Of a stretch of DNA of 64,000 nt, positions 46,001 to 55,429 are shown piece after piece (within the stretch, counting starts at the first letter, position 1; each line of letters begins with the position of its first letter). This DNA comes from Chitinophagales bacterium (GTDB lineage: Bacteria > Bacteroidota > Bacteroidia > Chitinophagales > Chitinophagaceae), in the NCBI GenBank assembly GCA_030832085.1, contig JAURJU010000059.1:48957-112956 (forward strand), read 5' to 3'. The position numbers and the translations under genes were made by a program. Below the pieces are notes generated by a model, which did not search any database, was not told the DNA's origin, and saw nothing but the letters and a program-made list of their open reading frames with translations.

Positions 46001-46095
46001 TCATTTTTGATCACGCCGGAAACGGTTCTTGTCTGGGCGAATACCGTCATGCCAAAGAGCAGACAGATCACCAGCACAGAGGCCAATTTTCTCAT
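43021..46095 (-). CDS. SusC/RagA-family TonB-dependent transporter (pair 3)
   Basis: 1024 residues from ATG 46095 (MRKLASVLVICLLFGMTVFAQ signal peptide); an 18-codon extension is rejected because it would precede that signal. Carboxypeptidase-regulatory-like domain about 22-100, EVVVTALGIQKQPRQLGYS before the plug, plug with GKVSGLNI and ITLRGIRSL, barrel ending IYGFNVNLRF. It heads the SusC-SusD-DUF1735 operon and lies behind xylA and its terminator. The pentose genes next to it suggest a xylose-containing substrate, but no xylanase is present. Confidence 0.93.
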   Translation of the reverse strand: MRKLASVLVICLLFGMTVFAQTRTVSGVIKNDKGEAVPFATVTETGTQNAVKADANGNFKISIKEKGQLSVSATGFTGKVVSVSGNSTTVTLATSEGQMQEVVVTALGIQKQPRQLGYSTAKVSGKDITAAKAVNIQNGLTGKVSGLNIATVNNGVFADTRITLRGIRSLTGNNQPLLVIDGVPVSLGFLNRLNPNDVDDINILKGASAASLYGPDGVNGVILVKTKRGTKSGNPVINIGNSTQFEQIAFLPKFQTQFGQGSAIDQNGIGVFDPIENQQYGDEFDGSLRELGRVNDKGEIQKIPYAALPGEKMKYFETGITSQSDISMSAKDFYLSFQDATITGTLAGDKNRRTTFSFKSAKEYGKFNADFTITYTKSQYDVASNGAYYEVFNTAQNIPLTRYKNWRTDVWSSPNFYFNDYAGNPYYIKDRARSKGTTHDLIGTATLNYKILPWLTATYRLGTTVNSNYSKNTSEAFTFSDFAKKSGKYNSVNDIFASVSDGSSIGTRITSEAFLTGQKDFGKISVDGLIGQSYRETFSKSVSISGSNLIIPTLFNVSNRTGEPGASESFTETKLMGVFGKASVGYDNWAFLEVTGRNDWDSRLPITGRSFFYPGASASVVLSDAIKAIKNSDVISYLKLRGSVSKSGNVNLGAYSLEPIYGVAGGFPYGSLPGFTASSSVNNPGIKPEFVLSKEVGFELSLFKNRVGIEATAYTQDNSNQILSIQLSRSTGYSSSLVNAADFTNKGLEFDLRLTPVVDLGEFRFNFKGNFTLQDSKVNSVYEGLNEVGIGNSNFAIVGYPAFMFKLTDYKRSPEGKVIVDAKTGLPSQNPALTMFGRTMPKYILGVTPSFEWKGLSLTITADYRGGHQVYNGAGPDMDFTGISVRSATNGRMRFVVPNSVYDDGTGKYVTNTDVLVRAGGYGFFEASATNRGIQSNYLTSAAAWKIREVALSYDLPSSLIKSARFIKGASIGLVGRNLLMFLPKTNEWSDPEFANTTGNAMGVNGTGQLPPSRIYGFNVNLRF

Positions 46096-46207
46096 GTAGA
46101 CGAGTTTTATGGTTATTAAATGTTTGATAATTCTACCGATTGCGCACAATTATCAATAACAATATTAATAATTTATTAACAATTCAACGAAAAGATCTAC
46201 CTGTTTT

Positions 46208-46224
46208 GATATTTTCAAAATATC
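46208..46224. promoter_or_regulatory. 17-bp perfect palindrome upstream of SusC pair 3
   Basis: GATATTTTCAAAATATC, 8-bp arms around a central C, 113 bp upstream of the SusC start and 9 bp from the xylA terminator. Shape and place fit a repressor or activator site, but no regulator gene is adjacent. The remaining 46096-46207 is AT-rich with no gene. Confidence 0.4.
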
Positions 46225-46232
46225 GAGCATAA

Positions 46233-46274
46233 AAAAGAGGAATATTTAGATTTTATTCCAAATATTCCTCTTTT
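46233..46274 (-). terminator. Terminator of galM-xylB-xylA
   Basis: Perfect 15-bp stem (46233-46247 / 46260-46274) with a 12-nt loop, 34 bp behind the xylA stop. On the minus strand the stem ends in TTTT and is followed by TTATGC. The stem is AT-rich but long. Confidence 0.75.
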
Positions 46275-46307
46275 ATACAAATAATTTCTATTCGAAAATG
46301 GACTGAA

Positions 46308-47636
46308 TTATATGTATTGGTTGATGATGTTCTCCAGCCATTCCTGGCGGCCGGATATCAATTTGGGCTCCCCGGATTTCAAAGCAAAATCCCTGAGGTC
46401 TTCCAAACTGAGCTTACCTTCTTCAAACAATTTTCCTTCTCCAGCGTCAAAAGATGCGTACCTGTTTTTTCGGAACGCCTTGTAAGGTGATTTTTGAAGG
46501 ATGTTGTCAGCCACCACGAGGGCCCTGGCGAATGCATCCATTCCACCGATATGGGCATGGAAGATGTCCTCAAGATCAGTCGAATTTCTCCTGGTCTTGG
46601 CATCGAAATTGACGCCTCCGCCTGCAAAGCCCTTGGCTTCGAGGATGATAAGCATCGATTCCACCAATTCATTCAGGTGCATCGGGAATTGGTCAGTATC
46701 CCATCCATTCTGGGCATCACCCCTATTGGCATCGATGCTGCCCAACATGCCCGCATCGGCAGCAGTCTGCAGTTCGTGTTGGAAGGTATGGCCAGCCAAT
46801 GTGGCATGGTTCACTTCGATGTTCAATTTGAAATCATCCTGCAAGCCGTATTTGTTGAGGAATCCAATGACAGTAGCTGAATCATAATCGTATTGGTGCT
46901 TGGTAGGCTCACATGGCTTTGGCTCAATGAAGAACGTTCCTTTGAAGCCATTTTTCCTGGCATAATCCTTGGCAGTGTGCAGGAAGCGTGCCAGATGCTC
47001 CTGTTCCCTTTTCATGTCGGTGTTCAGCAAGGTCATATAGCCTTCCCTTCCTCCCCAAAAAACATAGTTTTCTCCGCCCAATTTTATCGTGGCATCCAAT
47101 GCGTTTTTTACCTGTGTTGCCGCATGCGCCAAAACATTGAAATCAGGATTGGTGCTCGCGCCATTCATGTAACGTGGATTGGAGAAAACATTGGCAGTGC
47201 CCCAAAGCAGTTTCACACCACTTGCTTTTTGTTTAAGGTCTGCATAATCAACAATAGCAGATAGGTTGCTTTCATATTCGTTGAGGTTTGCACCTTCATC
47301 TACAAGATCGATGTCATGAAAACAATAATACGGAACACCAAGCTTGGTAATGAATTCAAAGGCCGCATCCATCTTGTCTTTGGCGCGGTCAACAGCATTC
47401 TGTGCAGCGTCCCAGGCAAATTGTCTGGTGCCCGGACCAAAGGGATCAGCGCCTGTGTTGCAGAAACTGTGCCAATAGGCAACTGCAAAGCGGAAATGAT
47501 CTTTCATGGTTTTTCCTGCAATGACCTGGTCTTCATTGTACCACTTGAATGCCAATGGATTGTCCGATCCAACTCCCTCGAATTTTATTTTGCCTATTCC
47601 CGGGAAAAATTCCTTGTTACCTAACGTTACTGACAT
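46308..47636 (-). CDS. xylA: Xylose isomerase
   Basis: 442-residue class II xylose isomerase that converts D-xylose to D-xylulose in the cytoplasm. The start region GIGKIKFEG and [21 protein letters not shown] is typical of the long class. The catalytic His is in YCFHDIDL near residue 105, the metal/substrate Lys in [10 protein letters not shown] near 235, and the metal ligands in [18 protein letters not shown] follow. It lies 78 bp behind xylB and ends in a terminator. Confidence 0.97.
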   Translation of the reverse strand: MSVTLGNKEFFPGIGKIKFEGVGSDNPLAFKWYNEDQVIAGKTMKDHFRFAVAYWHSFCNTGADPFGPGTRQFAWDAAQNAVDRAKDKMDAAFEFITKLGVPYYCFHDIDLVDEGANLNEYESNLSAIVDYADLKQKASGVKLLWGTANVFSNPRYMNGASTNPDFNVLAHAATQVKNALDATIKLGGENYVFWGGREGYMTLLNTDMKREQEHLARFLHTAKDYARKNGFKGTFFIEPKPCEPTKHQYDYDSATVIGFLNKYGLQDDFKLNIEVNHATLAGHTFQHELQTAADAGMLGSIDANRGDAQNGWDTDQFPMHLNELVESMLIILEAKGFAGGGVNFDAKTRRNSTDLEDIFHAHIGGMDAFARALVVADNILQKSPYKAFRKNRYASFDAGEGKLFEEGKLSLEDLRDFALKSGEPKLISGRQEWLENIINQYI

Positions 47637-47713
47637 GATTGTTTGTTTTTATTGAGGTTTATATTTTTCTGCACCGAAGATAAAAATGTTCATTTAAATA
47701 AGCATGCGCCGGG

Positions 47714-49192
47714 TTAAAGCTCAAGCGCATTGCGCCAAGCGCCATATGCATCCTTGTATTGGGAGGTCAATGAAGCAACTGGCTCAACCCTGTTCAAGAC
47801 TTTCAATCCCCGGAATGCTTCATCGGTATTGCGGTAAATTCCGGCACCAACGCCGGCGGCCCTGGCGGCGCCCTGTGCACCATCCGTATTGAACAACTCA
47901 ATGGTTGCACCAGTCGTGTTTGCAAAGGCTTCTGTAAAAATATCACTCTGGAACATGTTGGCCTTTCCTGCCCTGACCGTGCTGATGTTCAATCCCATTT
48001 TTACCATGATTTCAATCCCGTAAAAAAGAGAAAAAACAATGCCCTCTTGCGCAGCCCTGGCAAGGTGTGCATTGCTGTGGCGGTTGAAGTGAAGGTTGCG
48101 AATCATAGACCCCGGATCCTGGTTTTGCAACACCCTTTCTGCACCGTTTCCAAAAGGATAACACATCAGGCCCTCTGCACCAACTGCAACTGTCGATGCC
48201 AACCTGTTCATCTCAGGATAAGAATAGCCATTGAAAACATTTTTTTGCAACCAGCTGTTCAGGATTCCTGTACCATTGATGCAAAGCAAGACACCATATC
48301 TTTTTTCTTCTCTGGTATGGTTGACATGAACAAAGGTGTTGACCCTTGAAGGTGGATCATAGGACGGCCTGTCCAGCACACCATAAACAACACCAGAAGT
48401 TCCTGCAGTTGCCGCAATTTCACCGGGATTCAAGACGTTCAGGGAAAATGCATTGTTGGGTTGATCTCCAGCCCTGTAACAAACAGGCACATTCGCTGTA
48501 ATTCCCAATGCCTCAGCAGCTTCCTGCGTTACAAGACCTTGCTCACCAAACTGCGGAACCCTTGAACAGAGCAGGTTTTCACTGATGCCATAATGTTTCA
48601 AAAGATCATGGGCTATCGTTTCGTTTTTTGCATCCCACATGATGCCTTCAGAGAGTCCGGAGACAGTTGTTTTCATTTCACCTGTCATGCGAAAAGCGAT
48701 ATAATCTCCAGGCAACATGATTTTGTGAATCCTTGCATAGGTTTGAGGCTCATGGTCTTTTACCCACTTCAATTTGGAGGCAGTGAGGTTGCCGGGTGAA
48801 TTCAAATAGTGTTCAAGACAAAATTCCTCTCCAAGCGCTTTGAAAGCTTCGTTTCCTGTTTGTACTGCCCTGCCGTCGCACCAGATGATGGATGGTCTTA
48901 CGGGAACACCATCGCGGTCAACAGCCACGAGTCCGTGCATCTGGTAAGATATACCAATGGCAGCAACATCTTCCTTGTTGTACTCAAATTCCTTTGCCAG
49001 CAAATGCATGGCATTGCAGAGCTCATCCCACCACAATTCAGGATCCTGTTCAGCAAAACCCTTCTGGGGTGATTTGATCTTCATCTCAGATGAAGGTGAA
49101 AATGCAGCAGCCACGTTCGTGCCGGTTTCAATGTCCACCAAAGCACATTTTACAGATGACGACCCAATGTCAACGCCCAATAAATATTTCAT
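47714..49192 (-). CDS. xylB: Xylulokinase
   Basis: 492-residue FGGY-family kinase that phosphorylates D-xylulose to xylulose 5-phosphate. N-terminal phosphate-binding motif LLGVDIGSSSVK (4-15), substrate segment SYQMHGLV, and the catalytic Asp in YRAGDQPNNA near residue 240. Together with xylA it forms the isomerase pathway of xylose use. Separated by 65 bp from galM upstream. Confidence 0.95.
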   Translation of the reverse strand: MKYLLGVDIGSSSVKCALVDIETGTNVAAAFSPSSEMKIKSPQKGFAEQDPELWWDELCNAMHLLAKEFEYNKEDVAAIGISYQMHGLVAVDRDGVPVRPSIIWCDGRAVQTGNEAFKALGEEFCLEHYLNSPGNLTASKLKWVKDHEPQTYARIHKIMLPGDYIAFRMTGEMKTTVSGLSEGIMWDAKNETIAHDLLKHYGISENLLCSRVPQFGEQGLVTQEAAEALGITANVPVCYRAGDQPNNAFSLNVLNPGEIAATAGTSGVVYGVLDRPSYDPPSRVNTFVHVNHTREEKRYGVLLCINGTGILNSWLQKNVFNGYSYPEMNRLASTVAVGAEGLMCYPFGNGAERVLQNQDPGSMIRNLHFNRHSNAHLARAAQEGIVFSLFYGIEIMVKMGLNISTVRAGKANMFQSDIFTEAFANTTGATIELFNTDGAQGAARAAGVGAGIYRNTDEAFRGLKVLNRVEPVASLTSQYKDAYGAWRNALEL

Positions 49193-49257
49193 CTTTTTAC
49201 ATTCAATTTTTAAAGACCGCGCTCATTTAAAACGTCGACATTTCATCGACATGAAAA

Positions 49258-50391
49258 CTATTTAACCGTAGAAAACCTGTAGATGGTTTGGCTCTTCCAC
49301 TTTTCCCCAGGCTTCAAGAGGGTTGAGGGGAAGGATGGCTGATTGGGTGAATCAGGAAAATGCTGTGTTTCCAAACAGAATCCTGTGCGGTACTGGTATG
49401 CTGTACCCCTTCCTTTTTCAGTACCATTCAAAAAATTTCCAGTGTAAAATTGAACACCCGGTTCTGTCGTAAAAACTTCCATGGTTCTGCCGGATGTTTT
49501 TTCTGTGACCACAACTGCAGGAGTTTTGTTATCCGCTGGATTCAACACAAAATTGTGGTCATATCCCAATCCAAATTTCAACTGCTGGTCATCTGCTGAA
49601 ATGTCTTTCCCTATTGGCTTTGCGCTGGTAAAGTCAAATGGAGTGCCGGCAACATTCATCAGCACACCTGTTGGAATCAGTGTGCTGTCAACGGGTGTAA
49701 ATTTAGCAGCATTGATTTTCAGCACATGGTCAAGAATGGTCTTGGATGGATCGCCTGTCAAATTGAAATAAGCGTGATTTGTTACATTGATGACCGTTGT
49801 CTTATCAGTTGTGGCTTCATAGTCAATCACCAGGCTGTTGTCATCCCTTAGCGAATAAATGACCTTGAGGCCCAAGTTGCCGGGATACCCATTTTCCCCA
49901 TCTTTGATGTCGATCGAAAAACTGATGGCATCATTCATTGGCCTGGCTTCCCAAACTTGCTTGTCTATGCTGTTGATGCCGCCGTGCAGGGAATTTACTC
50001 CGTTGTTTTGTGGAGCAGAATAGGTATGTCCATCGATGGTGAACCTGCCGTTGGCAATGCGATTGGCATAGCGTCCGACGATACAGCCAAAATAGGATTT
50101 ACCGCCAAACAAATCTTTGGCACTGTCGTAACCCAACAACACATTTTCCAGTTTCCCGTCCTTGTTCGGCACATGCATGGCAACAATGGTGGCTCCGTAA
50201 TTGGAAAATTCCACCGACATCCCATTTTTATTTTCCAATCTGAACAACTGCACTTTTTCCCCATTCAGGGTGTCAGAAAAAGCTTTTTCCCTTTCCATAT
50301 CGGCATTGGTTTTGTTGTTTTTTTCTGGTCCCACTGCACAAGAGGAGGCACCAAGGATGATCATTTGCAAAATGACAAGCAGCTTTTTCAT
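49258..50391 (-). CDS. galM: Aldose 1-epimerase lipoprotein
   Basis: 377-residue mutarotase that interconverts alpha and beta anomers of sugars such as xylose or galactose. The signal peptide with lipobox GASSC (Cys near residue 18) predicts a membrane-anchored enzyme outside the cytoplasm. Conserved active-site parts are GRYANRIANGRF, NVTNHAYFNL (catalytic His) and the C-terminal CLETQHFPDSPN with the catalytic Glu near 340. Anomer supply to the adjacent xylose isomerase or to a transporter is the likely role. Confidence 0.93.
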   Translation of the reverse strand: MKKLLVILQMIILGASSCAVGPEKNNKTNADMEREKAFSDTLNGEKVQLFRLENKNGMSVEFSNYGATIVAMHVPNKDGKLENVLLGYDSAKDLFGGKSYFGCIVGRYANRIANGRFTIDGHTYSAPQNNGVNSLHGGINSIDKQVWEARPMNDAISFSIDIKDGENGYPGNLGLKVIYSLRDDNSLVIDYEATTDKTTVINVTNHAYFNLTGDPSKTILDHVLKINAAKFTPVDSTLIPTGVLMNVAGTPFDFTSAKPIGKDISADDQQLKFGLGYDHNFVLNPADNKTPAVVVTEKTSGRTMEVFTTEPGVQFYTGNFLNGTEKGRGTAYQYRTGFCLETQHFPDSPNQPSFPSTLLKPGEKWKSQTIYRFSTVK

Positions 50392-50620
50392 TTCATTTTA
50401 TTGTAGGTCAGGCGTCATGGCCCGAAACGCAATATAATATTTTGAGACGAATCAACCTTCCTGCAGCATCATTGGGACCCATAATGGCCAATGAAGGGCA
50501 TGTTGAACAAAAACAAACGCTTGTTGTTACGAAATAGGGAAAAAAGAGGGATGAATTGAAGATATCCTGCATCTCACTTTTTACAAAGGTTTAAAAAGAT
50601 GAATTTTGCATTTTTAAAAG

Positions 50621-50626
50621 AAGGAG
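50621..50626 (+). promoter_or_regulatory. Shine-Dalgarno site of sufB
   Basis: AAGGAG four bases before the sufB ATG. Strong Shine-Dalgarno sites are uncommon in Bacteroidota, where A-rich leaders are usual, so this one stands out. The 239-bp gap between galM and sufB (50392-50630) otherwise has no gene. Confidence 0.6.
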
Positions 50627-50630
50627 CACT

Positions 50631-52079
50631 ATGCAGGAGGAAAATGACGATATTTTAGAGCAAATTACCTCATCGGAATATAAATACGGGTTTGTAACCG
50701 ATATCGAGGCTGACGAAGCGCCCAAAGGGCTGAGTGAAGATACGGTGAGGTTCATATCCGCAAAAAAAAATGAACCGGCCTGGATGTTGGAATACCGACT
50801 GAAGGCATACAGGCATTGGCTGACCATGGAAGAACCCCAGTGGTCAAACGTTGAATTCCCTTCAATCAATTACCAGGATATCATTTATTATTCTGCTCCC
50901 AAGCAAAAAATAGCTCCTGACAGCCTGGATGACATAGACCCGGAACTCAGGAAAACATTTGAAAAGCTGGGAATTTCATTGAATGAGCAAAAGCGCCTCA
51001 CTGGTGTTGCTGTGGATGCCGTAATTGACAGCGTCTCCGTTGCCACCACATTCAAAGAGGAATTGTCCAAAGTCGGGGTGATTTTCTGCTCGATGAGCGA
51101 GGCCATCCAAGAGCACCCCGAACTCATCAAAAAATACCTCGGTTCGGTTGTGCCCGCCACAGACAATTACTTTACAGCCTTGAACTCCGCCGTGTTCAGC
51201 GACGGATCATTCTGTTTTATCCCAAAAGGCGTCAGGTGCCCAATGGAACTTTCCACCTATTTCAGGATCAACGCAGCCAATACAGGACAGTTCGAAAGAA
51301 CGCTGATTGTTGCTGAGGATGAAGCATACGTGAGTTATCTGGAGGGATGTACAGCACCCATGCGCGATGAAAACCAATTGCATGCGGCAGTCGTTGAGAT
51401 TGTTGCCATGGAAAGGGCTGAAGTGAAATATTCAACCGTACAAAACTGGTATCCCGGCGACAAGGAAGGGAAAGGTGGGATTTACAATTTTGTAACCAAG
51501 CGTGGCATTTGTGCAGGCGCCCATGCAAAAATATCCTGGACACAGGTTGAAACGGGATCAAGCATTACCTGGAAATATCCCAGTGTAATCCTCAAAGGCG
51601 ACAACAGCATAGGTGAATTTTATTCTGTTGCAGTTACCAACAATTTCCAGCAGGCGGATACCGGAACAAAAATGATTCACCTGGGAAAGAATACCAAAAG
51701 CCGTATTGTTTCCAAAGGTATTTCTGCGGGCAAGAGCCAGAACTCCTACCGCGGGCTGGTAAGTGTATCCAAAAAAGCCAGCAACGCAAGGAATTATTCC
51801 CAGTGCGACTCCCTCCTGCTGGGCGACAAATGCGGTGCCCATACCTTCCCCTACATAGAGGTAAAAAACAATACCGCAATTGTTGAGCACGAAGCAACCA
51901 CTTCCAAAATCGGCGAAGACCAGATTTTTTATTGCAACCAGCGGGGCATTGATACAGAAACTGCTGTTGCCTTGATCATCAATGGTTTTGCAAAAGAGGT
52001 GATGAACCAGTTGCCAATGGAATTTGCCGTTGAAGCGCAAAAACTGCTTGCCATCAGCCTTGAAGGAAGTGTAGGATAA
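50631..52079 (+). CDS. sufB: Fe-S cluster assembly scaffold protein SufB
   Basis: 482-residue SufB, the scaffold subunit of the SufBC2D complex on which Fe-S clusters are built. The C-terminal family core with NCSQ-like segments is present ([30 protein letters not shown], with a candidate cluster-ligand Cys), and the end [22 protein letters not shown] is typical. First gene of sufB-sufC-sufD-sufS-sufE-DUF59. It has a strong Shine-Dalgarno site. Confidence 0.96.
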   Translation: MQEENDDILEQITSSEYKYGFVTDIEADEAPKGLSEDTVRFISAKKNEPAWMLEYRLKAYRHWLTMEEPQWSNVEFPSINYQDIIYYSAPKQKIAPDSLDDIDPELRKTFEKLGISLNEQKRLTGVAVDAVIDSVSVATTFKEELSKVGVIFCSMSEAIQEHPELIKKYLGSVVPATDNYFTALNSAVFSDGSFCFIPKGVRCPMELSTYFRINAANTGQFERTLIVAEDEAYVSYLEGCTAPMRDENQLHAAVVEIVAMERAEVKYSTVQNWYPGDKEGKGGIYNFVTKRGICAGAHAKISWTQVETGSSITWKYPSVILKGDNSIGEFYSVAVTNNFQQADTGTKMIHLGKNTKSRIVSKGISAGKSQNSYRGLVSVSKKASNARNYSQCDSLLLGDKCGAHTFPYIEVKNNTAIVEHEATTSKIGEDQIFYCNQRGIDTETAVALIINGFAKEVMNQLPMEFAVEAQKLLAISLEGSVG

Positions 52080-52107
52080 TTACATCATAAAAAGTCAAAC
52101 GTAAAAT

Positions 52108-52869
52108 ATGCTAAAGATCAATCATCTGCAGGCTAGGATTGAAGAGAAGGAAATTCTGAAGGGCATAAACCTTGATATCAAGCCTGGTGAAATTCATGCC
52201 ATCATGGGGCCCAATGGTTCAGGCAAAAGTACACTGGCCTCCGTACTGGCAGGACGTTCAGACTATGAAGTAACTGGCGGATCTGTTGAATTCATGGGCA
52301 AGGACCTGCTTGAACTTTCTCCTGAAGACAGGGCCAAAGAGGGCTTGTTTCTGGCCTTTCAATATCCCGTAGAAATACCAGGTGTAAGTACGACAAATTT
52401 CATCAAGTCTGCAGTCAATGAAAAAAGAAAATACCTTGGGCAGGAGCCTTTGGATGCAGCACAGTTCCTGAGGACCATGAAGGAAAAAATGAAGCTGGTT
52501 GAAATTGACCAATCACTGCTTTCCCGTTCGCTCAATGAAGGGTTTTCCGGTGGAGAAAAGAAAAGAAATGAGATATTCCAAATGGCAATGCTGGAACCAA
52601 AACTGGCCATACTCGATGAAACCGATTCAGGCCTTGATATTGATGCCCTGCGCATCGTTGCCAATGGTGTGAACCAACTGCGCAACAAGGACAATGCATT
52701 TCTGGTTGTGACGCATTATCAACGTTTGCTGGACTATATCGTGCCGGACTTTGTGCATGTGCTGTACAAGGGAAGAATCGTGCGCTCAGGAACCAAGGAA
52801 CTCGCAAAAGAACTGGAAGAAAAAGGATACGACTTCATCAAGGCTGAAGTGGATCAGGAATTGGCGTAA
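52108..52869 (+). CDS. sufC: Fe-S assembly ATPase SufC
   Basis: 253-residue ABC-type ATPase of the SufBCD complex. Walker A GPNGSGKST at 34-42, signature FSGGEKKRNE, Walker B LAILDETDSGLD with the SufC-specific ETDSGLD, and H-loop VVTHYQR. ATP-driven changes open the SufB-SufD interface for cluster assembly. 28 bp behind sufB. Confidence 0.97.
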   Translation: MLKINHLQARIEEKEILKGINLDIKPGEIHAIMGPNGSGKSTLASVLAGRSDYEVTGGSVEFMGKDLLELSPEDRAKEGLFLAFQYPVEIPGVSTTNFIKSAVNEKRKYLGQEPLDAAQFLRTMKEKMKLVEIDQSLLSRSLNEGFSGGEKKRNEIFQMAMLEPKLAILDETDSGLDIDALRIVANGVNQLRNKDNAFLVVTHYQRLLDYIVPDFVHVLYKGRIVRSGTKELAKELEEKGYDFIKAEVDQELA

Positions 52870-52891
52870 CCCGCAAAAGTGTAATAGGAAA

Positions 52892-54193
52892 ATGATGGAT
52901 TCAACACAAATATTGAAAGAGGCTTTTGAAAAGCAGGATGTAGCAAATGGAAACCTTGCTGCATTCCAGCAAGAAAACTGGAAAGCATTCTCAGGACTGG
53001 GACTGCCTGCCATCAAGCACGAAGAATGGAAATACACGGGCATCAGGAATGTTTTTTCAGACAGACTGGTCATCAACAATGAGATGAACATCAGTCCTGA
53101 TCTCTTGAAGACCTTGCTGATTGCAGGAACAGAGGAAGCGAACAGGATTGTATTTGTGAACGGAAGGTTTCAACAATCGCTGTCCATTACAACAGATCAC
53201 GCAAACGACCTTTGTATAAAATCACTTGAAGCTGCAGCGGGCGATGAGGATGCACCATTTGTTGAAGTCAACCTTGGACACAGCCAACGTTACCATAGAG
53301 ATGGAATCAATGCACTCAATGCAGCTTTCGCGAACGGAGGGGTATACATCAGGATCAACAAGGGCGTAACCCTGAAGAACCCGATTGTCATCTACCATAT
53401 TGCTGATTCCACTTTGGGAAAGCGGTGCAGCCACCCACGCATTCTTGTAAACATGAAGGAAGCTGCCCAGGCAGAATTGGTGGAAACATTCCACAACCAT
53501 GGTGGTGGCGAAACCCTTACAAATGAAGTGGTTGAAATTTGTGCTGAAAAAGATGCGGTCTTGCATTATGTCAAAATGCAGAATGAGGGAGAGAAAACCA
53601 ATCATACAGGAACTACACACATCAGACAGACCGGCAAATGCCTGACACATGCGGTCACCATTACCCTAAGCGGTGCCCTGGTAAGAAACAACCTCAACAT
53701 GGTCATGGAAGCCGAACATGGGGAATGCCATATGTATGGCCTTTACCTGCTCAACGGCAATACCCTTGCCGACAACCATACCATTGTTGACAATGCCATG
53801 CCACATTGTTTTAGCAATGAACTCTACAAAGGCATCATGGATGACGCATCAACCGGCGTTTTCAATGGAAAAATATTTGTCAGAAAGGATGCACAAAAAA
53901 CAAATGCATACCAATCCAACAAAAATATTCTTATTGGTGAAAATGCAGCTGCCAACACCAAACCACAGCTGGAAATTCTTGCAGATGATGTAAAGTGTTC
54001 CCACGGTTGCACCATTGGCAAGCTGGATGAGGATGCCTTGTTTTACCTGAGGGCCCGTGGAATCTCTATGGAAAATGCAAGGGCAATGCTGTTGCACGCG
54101 TTTGCAAAAGATGTATTGGAACAAATCAACAACGGGGCCATTAGGAAATATGCTGAGCAACTTGTTTCTGATCGTTTATCTTCGAGCATATAA
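52892..54193 (+). CDS. sufD: Fe-S cluster assembly protein SufD
   Basis: 433 residues from ATG 52892 (MMDSTQILKEAF); a 47-codon open extension overlaps sufC and is rejected. SufD pairs with SufB, and the C-terminal core has KTNAYQSNKNILIGENAAANTKPQLEILADDVKCSHGCTIGKLDEDALFYLRARGI, the conserved region with His of the SufB-SufD interface. It starts 22 bp behind sufC and ends 3 bp before sufS. Confidence 0.94.
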   Translation: MMDSTQILKEAFEKQDVANGNLAAFQQENWKAFSGLGLPAIKHEEWKYTGIRNVFSDRLVINNEMNISPDLLKTLLIAGTEEANRIVFVNGRFQQSLSITTDHANDLCIKSLEAAAGDEDAPFVEVNLGHSQRYHRDGINALNAAFANGGVYIRINKGVTLKNPIVIYHIADSTLGKRCSHPRILVNMKEAAQAELVETFHNHGGGETLTNEVVEICAEKDAVLHYVKMQNEGEKTNHTGTTHIRQTGKCLTHAVTITLSGALVRNNLNMVMEAEHGECHMYGLYLLNGNTLADNHTIVDNAMPHCFSNELYKGIMDDASTGVFNGKIFVRKDAQKTNAYQSNKNILIGENAAANTKPQLEILADDVKCSHGCTIGKLDEDALFYLRARGISMENARAMLLHAFAKDVLEQINNGAIRKYAEQLVSDRLSSSI

Positions 54194-54196
54194 TCC

Positions 54197-55429
54197 ATGC
54201 AGCGCGAAACCACATATGATGTAAGCGCGATCAGGAAACAATTTCCTATCCTTTCCCGCAAGGTCAAGGGAAAGAACCTTGTATACCTGGACAATGCTGC
54301 CACATCCCAAAAGCCTTCTTCTGTCATTGACGCCCTTGTCCACTATTATTCCCACTACAATGCCAACATCCACCGCGGATTGCATACGCTGGCTGACGAA
54401 GCAACAGCAGCCTATGAGGCTTCAAGGGTAGCTGTTAAAACATTTATCGGGGCTTCATCACCAGATGAAATCATCTTTACAAAAGGCACCACGGAAAGCA
54501 TCAATCTTGTTGCAAAATCTTGGGGAGGCACATTCCTTGAAAAAGATGACGAGATCATCATTTCATCACTGGAGCACCATGCCAACATTGTGCCCTGGCA
54601 AATGATTGCTGCTGAGAAAGGAGCCAAGCTGAGGGTCATCCCCATGGATGACAACGGCTTGCTCGATATGGATGCATACAGCAAAATGCTGAATGCCAAA
54701 ACAAAATTTGTTTCCATCGTTCATGTATCAAATGCATTGGGCATCATCAACCCTGTTGAAGAAATCATCAGGCTTGCCCACATGAACAATGCATTGGTAT
54801 TGCTGGATGGGGCACAGTCAAGTGTACACCTTGACATTGATGTGCAGACACTGGATTGCGATTTTTATGTTTTTTCCGGACATAAAATCTATGGCCCAAC
54901 AGGTGTGGGTGTACTGTATGGAAAAAGGCATTTGTTGGAAAAAATGCCGCCCTACCAGGGTGGTGGGGAAATGATCAAGGAGGTCAGTTTTGAGAAAACA
55001 ACATACAACGAACTTCCTTTCAAATTTGAAGCAGGAACACCCAACATTGCTGATGTGATTGCATTGAAAGCAGGCATTGATTTCATCGATTCGATTGGCA
55101 AACCTTCCATCAGAAAGCACGAAGAAATGCTTTTGGAACATGCAAGTATGCATTTGAGAAAAATACCTGGGTTGAAAATCATTGGGGATGTAGAAAACAA
55201 AGTCAGTGTTGTTTCGTTTGTCATTGATGGAGTGCATCCGCAAGACCTGGCCATCTTGCTTGACAACCAAGGTATTGCCGTGAGAACAGGCCATCACTGC
55301 GCACAACCCCTGATGCAAAGGCTGGGTATTGTTGGAACAACAAGGGCTTCATTTGCCGCATACAATACCATCGAGGAAATTGACGCGCTGGTACTGGCAC
55401 TCAACAAATCCTTAAAGATGCTTTTATAA
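54197..55429 (+). CDS. sufS: Cysteine desulfurase SufS
   Basis: 410-residue PLP-dependent enzyme that frees sulfur from cysteine as a persulfide. The Schiff-base lysine is Lys230 in FSGHKIYGPTG, and the persulfide cysteine is Cys368 in RTGHHCAQPLMQ. The short RxGHHCA loop marks the group II (SufS) type that needs SufE. The sufE ATG follows immediately after its stop. Confidence 0.96.
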   Translation: MQRETTYDVSAIRKQFPILSRKVKGKNLVYLDNAATSQKPSSVIDALVHYYSHYNANIHRGLHTLADEATAAYEASRVAVKTFIGASSPDEIIFTKGTTESINLVAKSWGGTFLEKDDEIIISSLEHHANIVPWQMIAAEKGAKLRVIPMDDNGLLDMDAYSKMLNAKTKFVSIVHVSNALGIINPVEEIIRLAHMNNALVLLDGAQSSVHLDIDVQTLDCDFYVFSGHKIYGPTGVGVLYGKRHLLEKMPPYQGGGEMIKEVSFEKTTYNELPFKFEAGTPNIADVIALKAGIDFIDSIGKPSIRKHEEMLLEHASMHLRKIPGLKIIGDVENKVSVVSFVIDGVHPQDLAILLDNQGIAVRTGHHCAQPLMQRLGIVGTTRASFAAYNTIEEIDALVLALNKSLKMLL

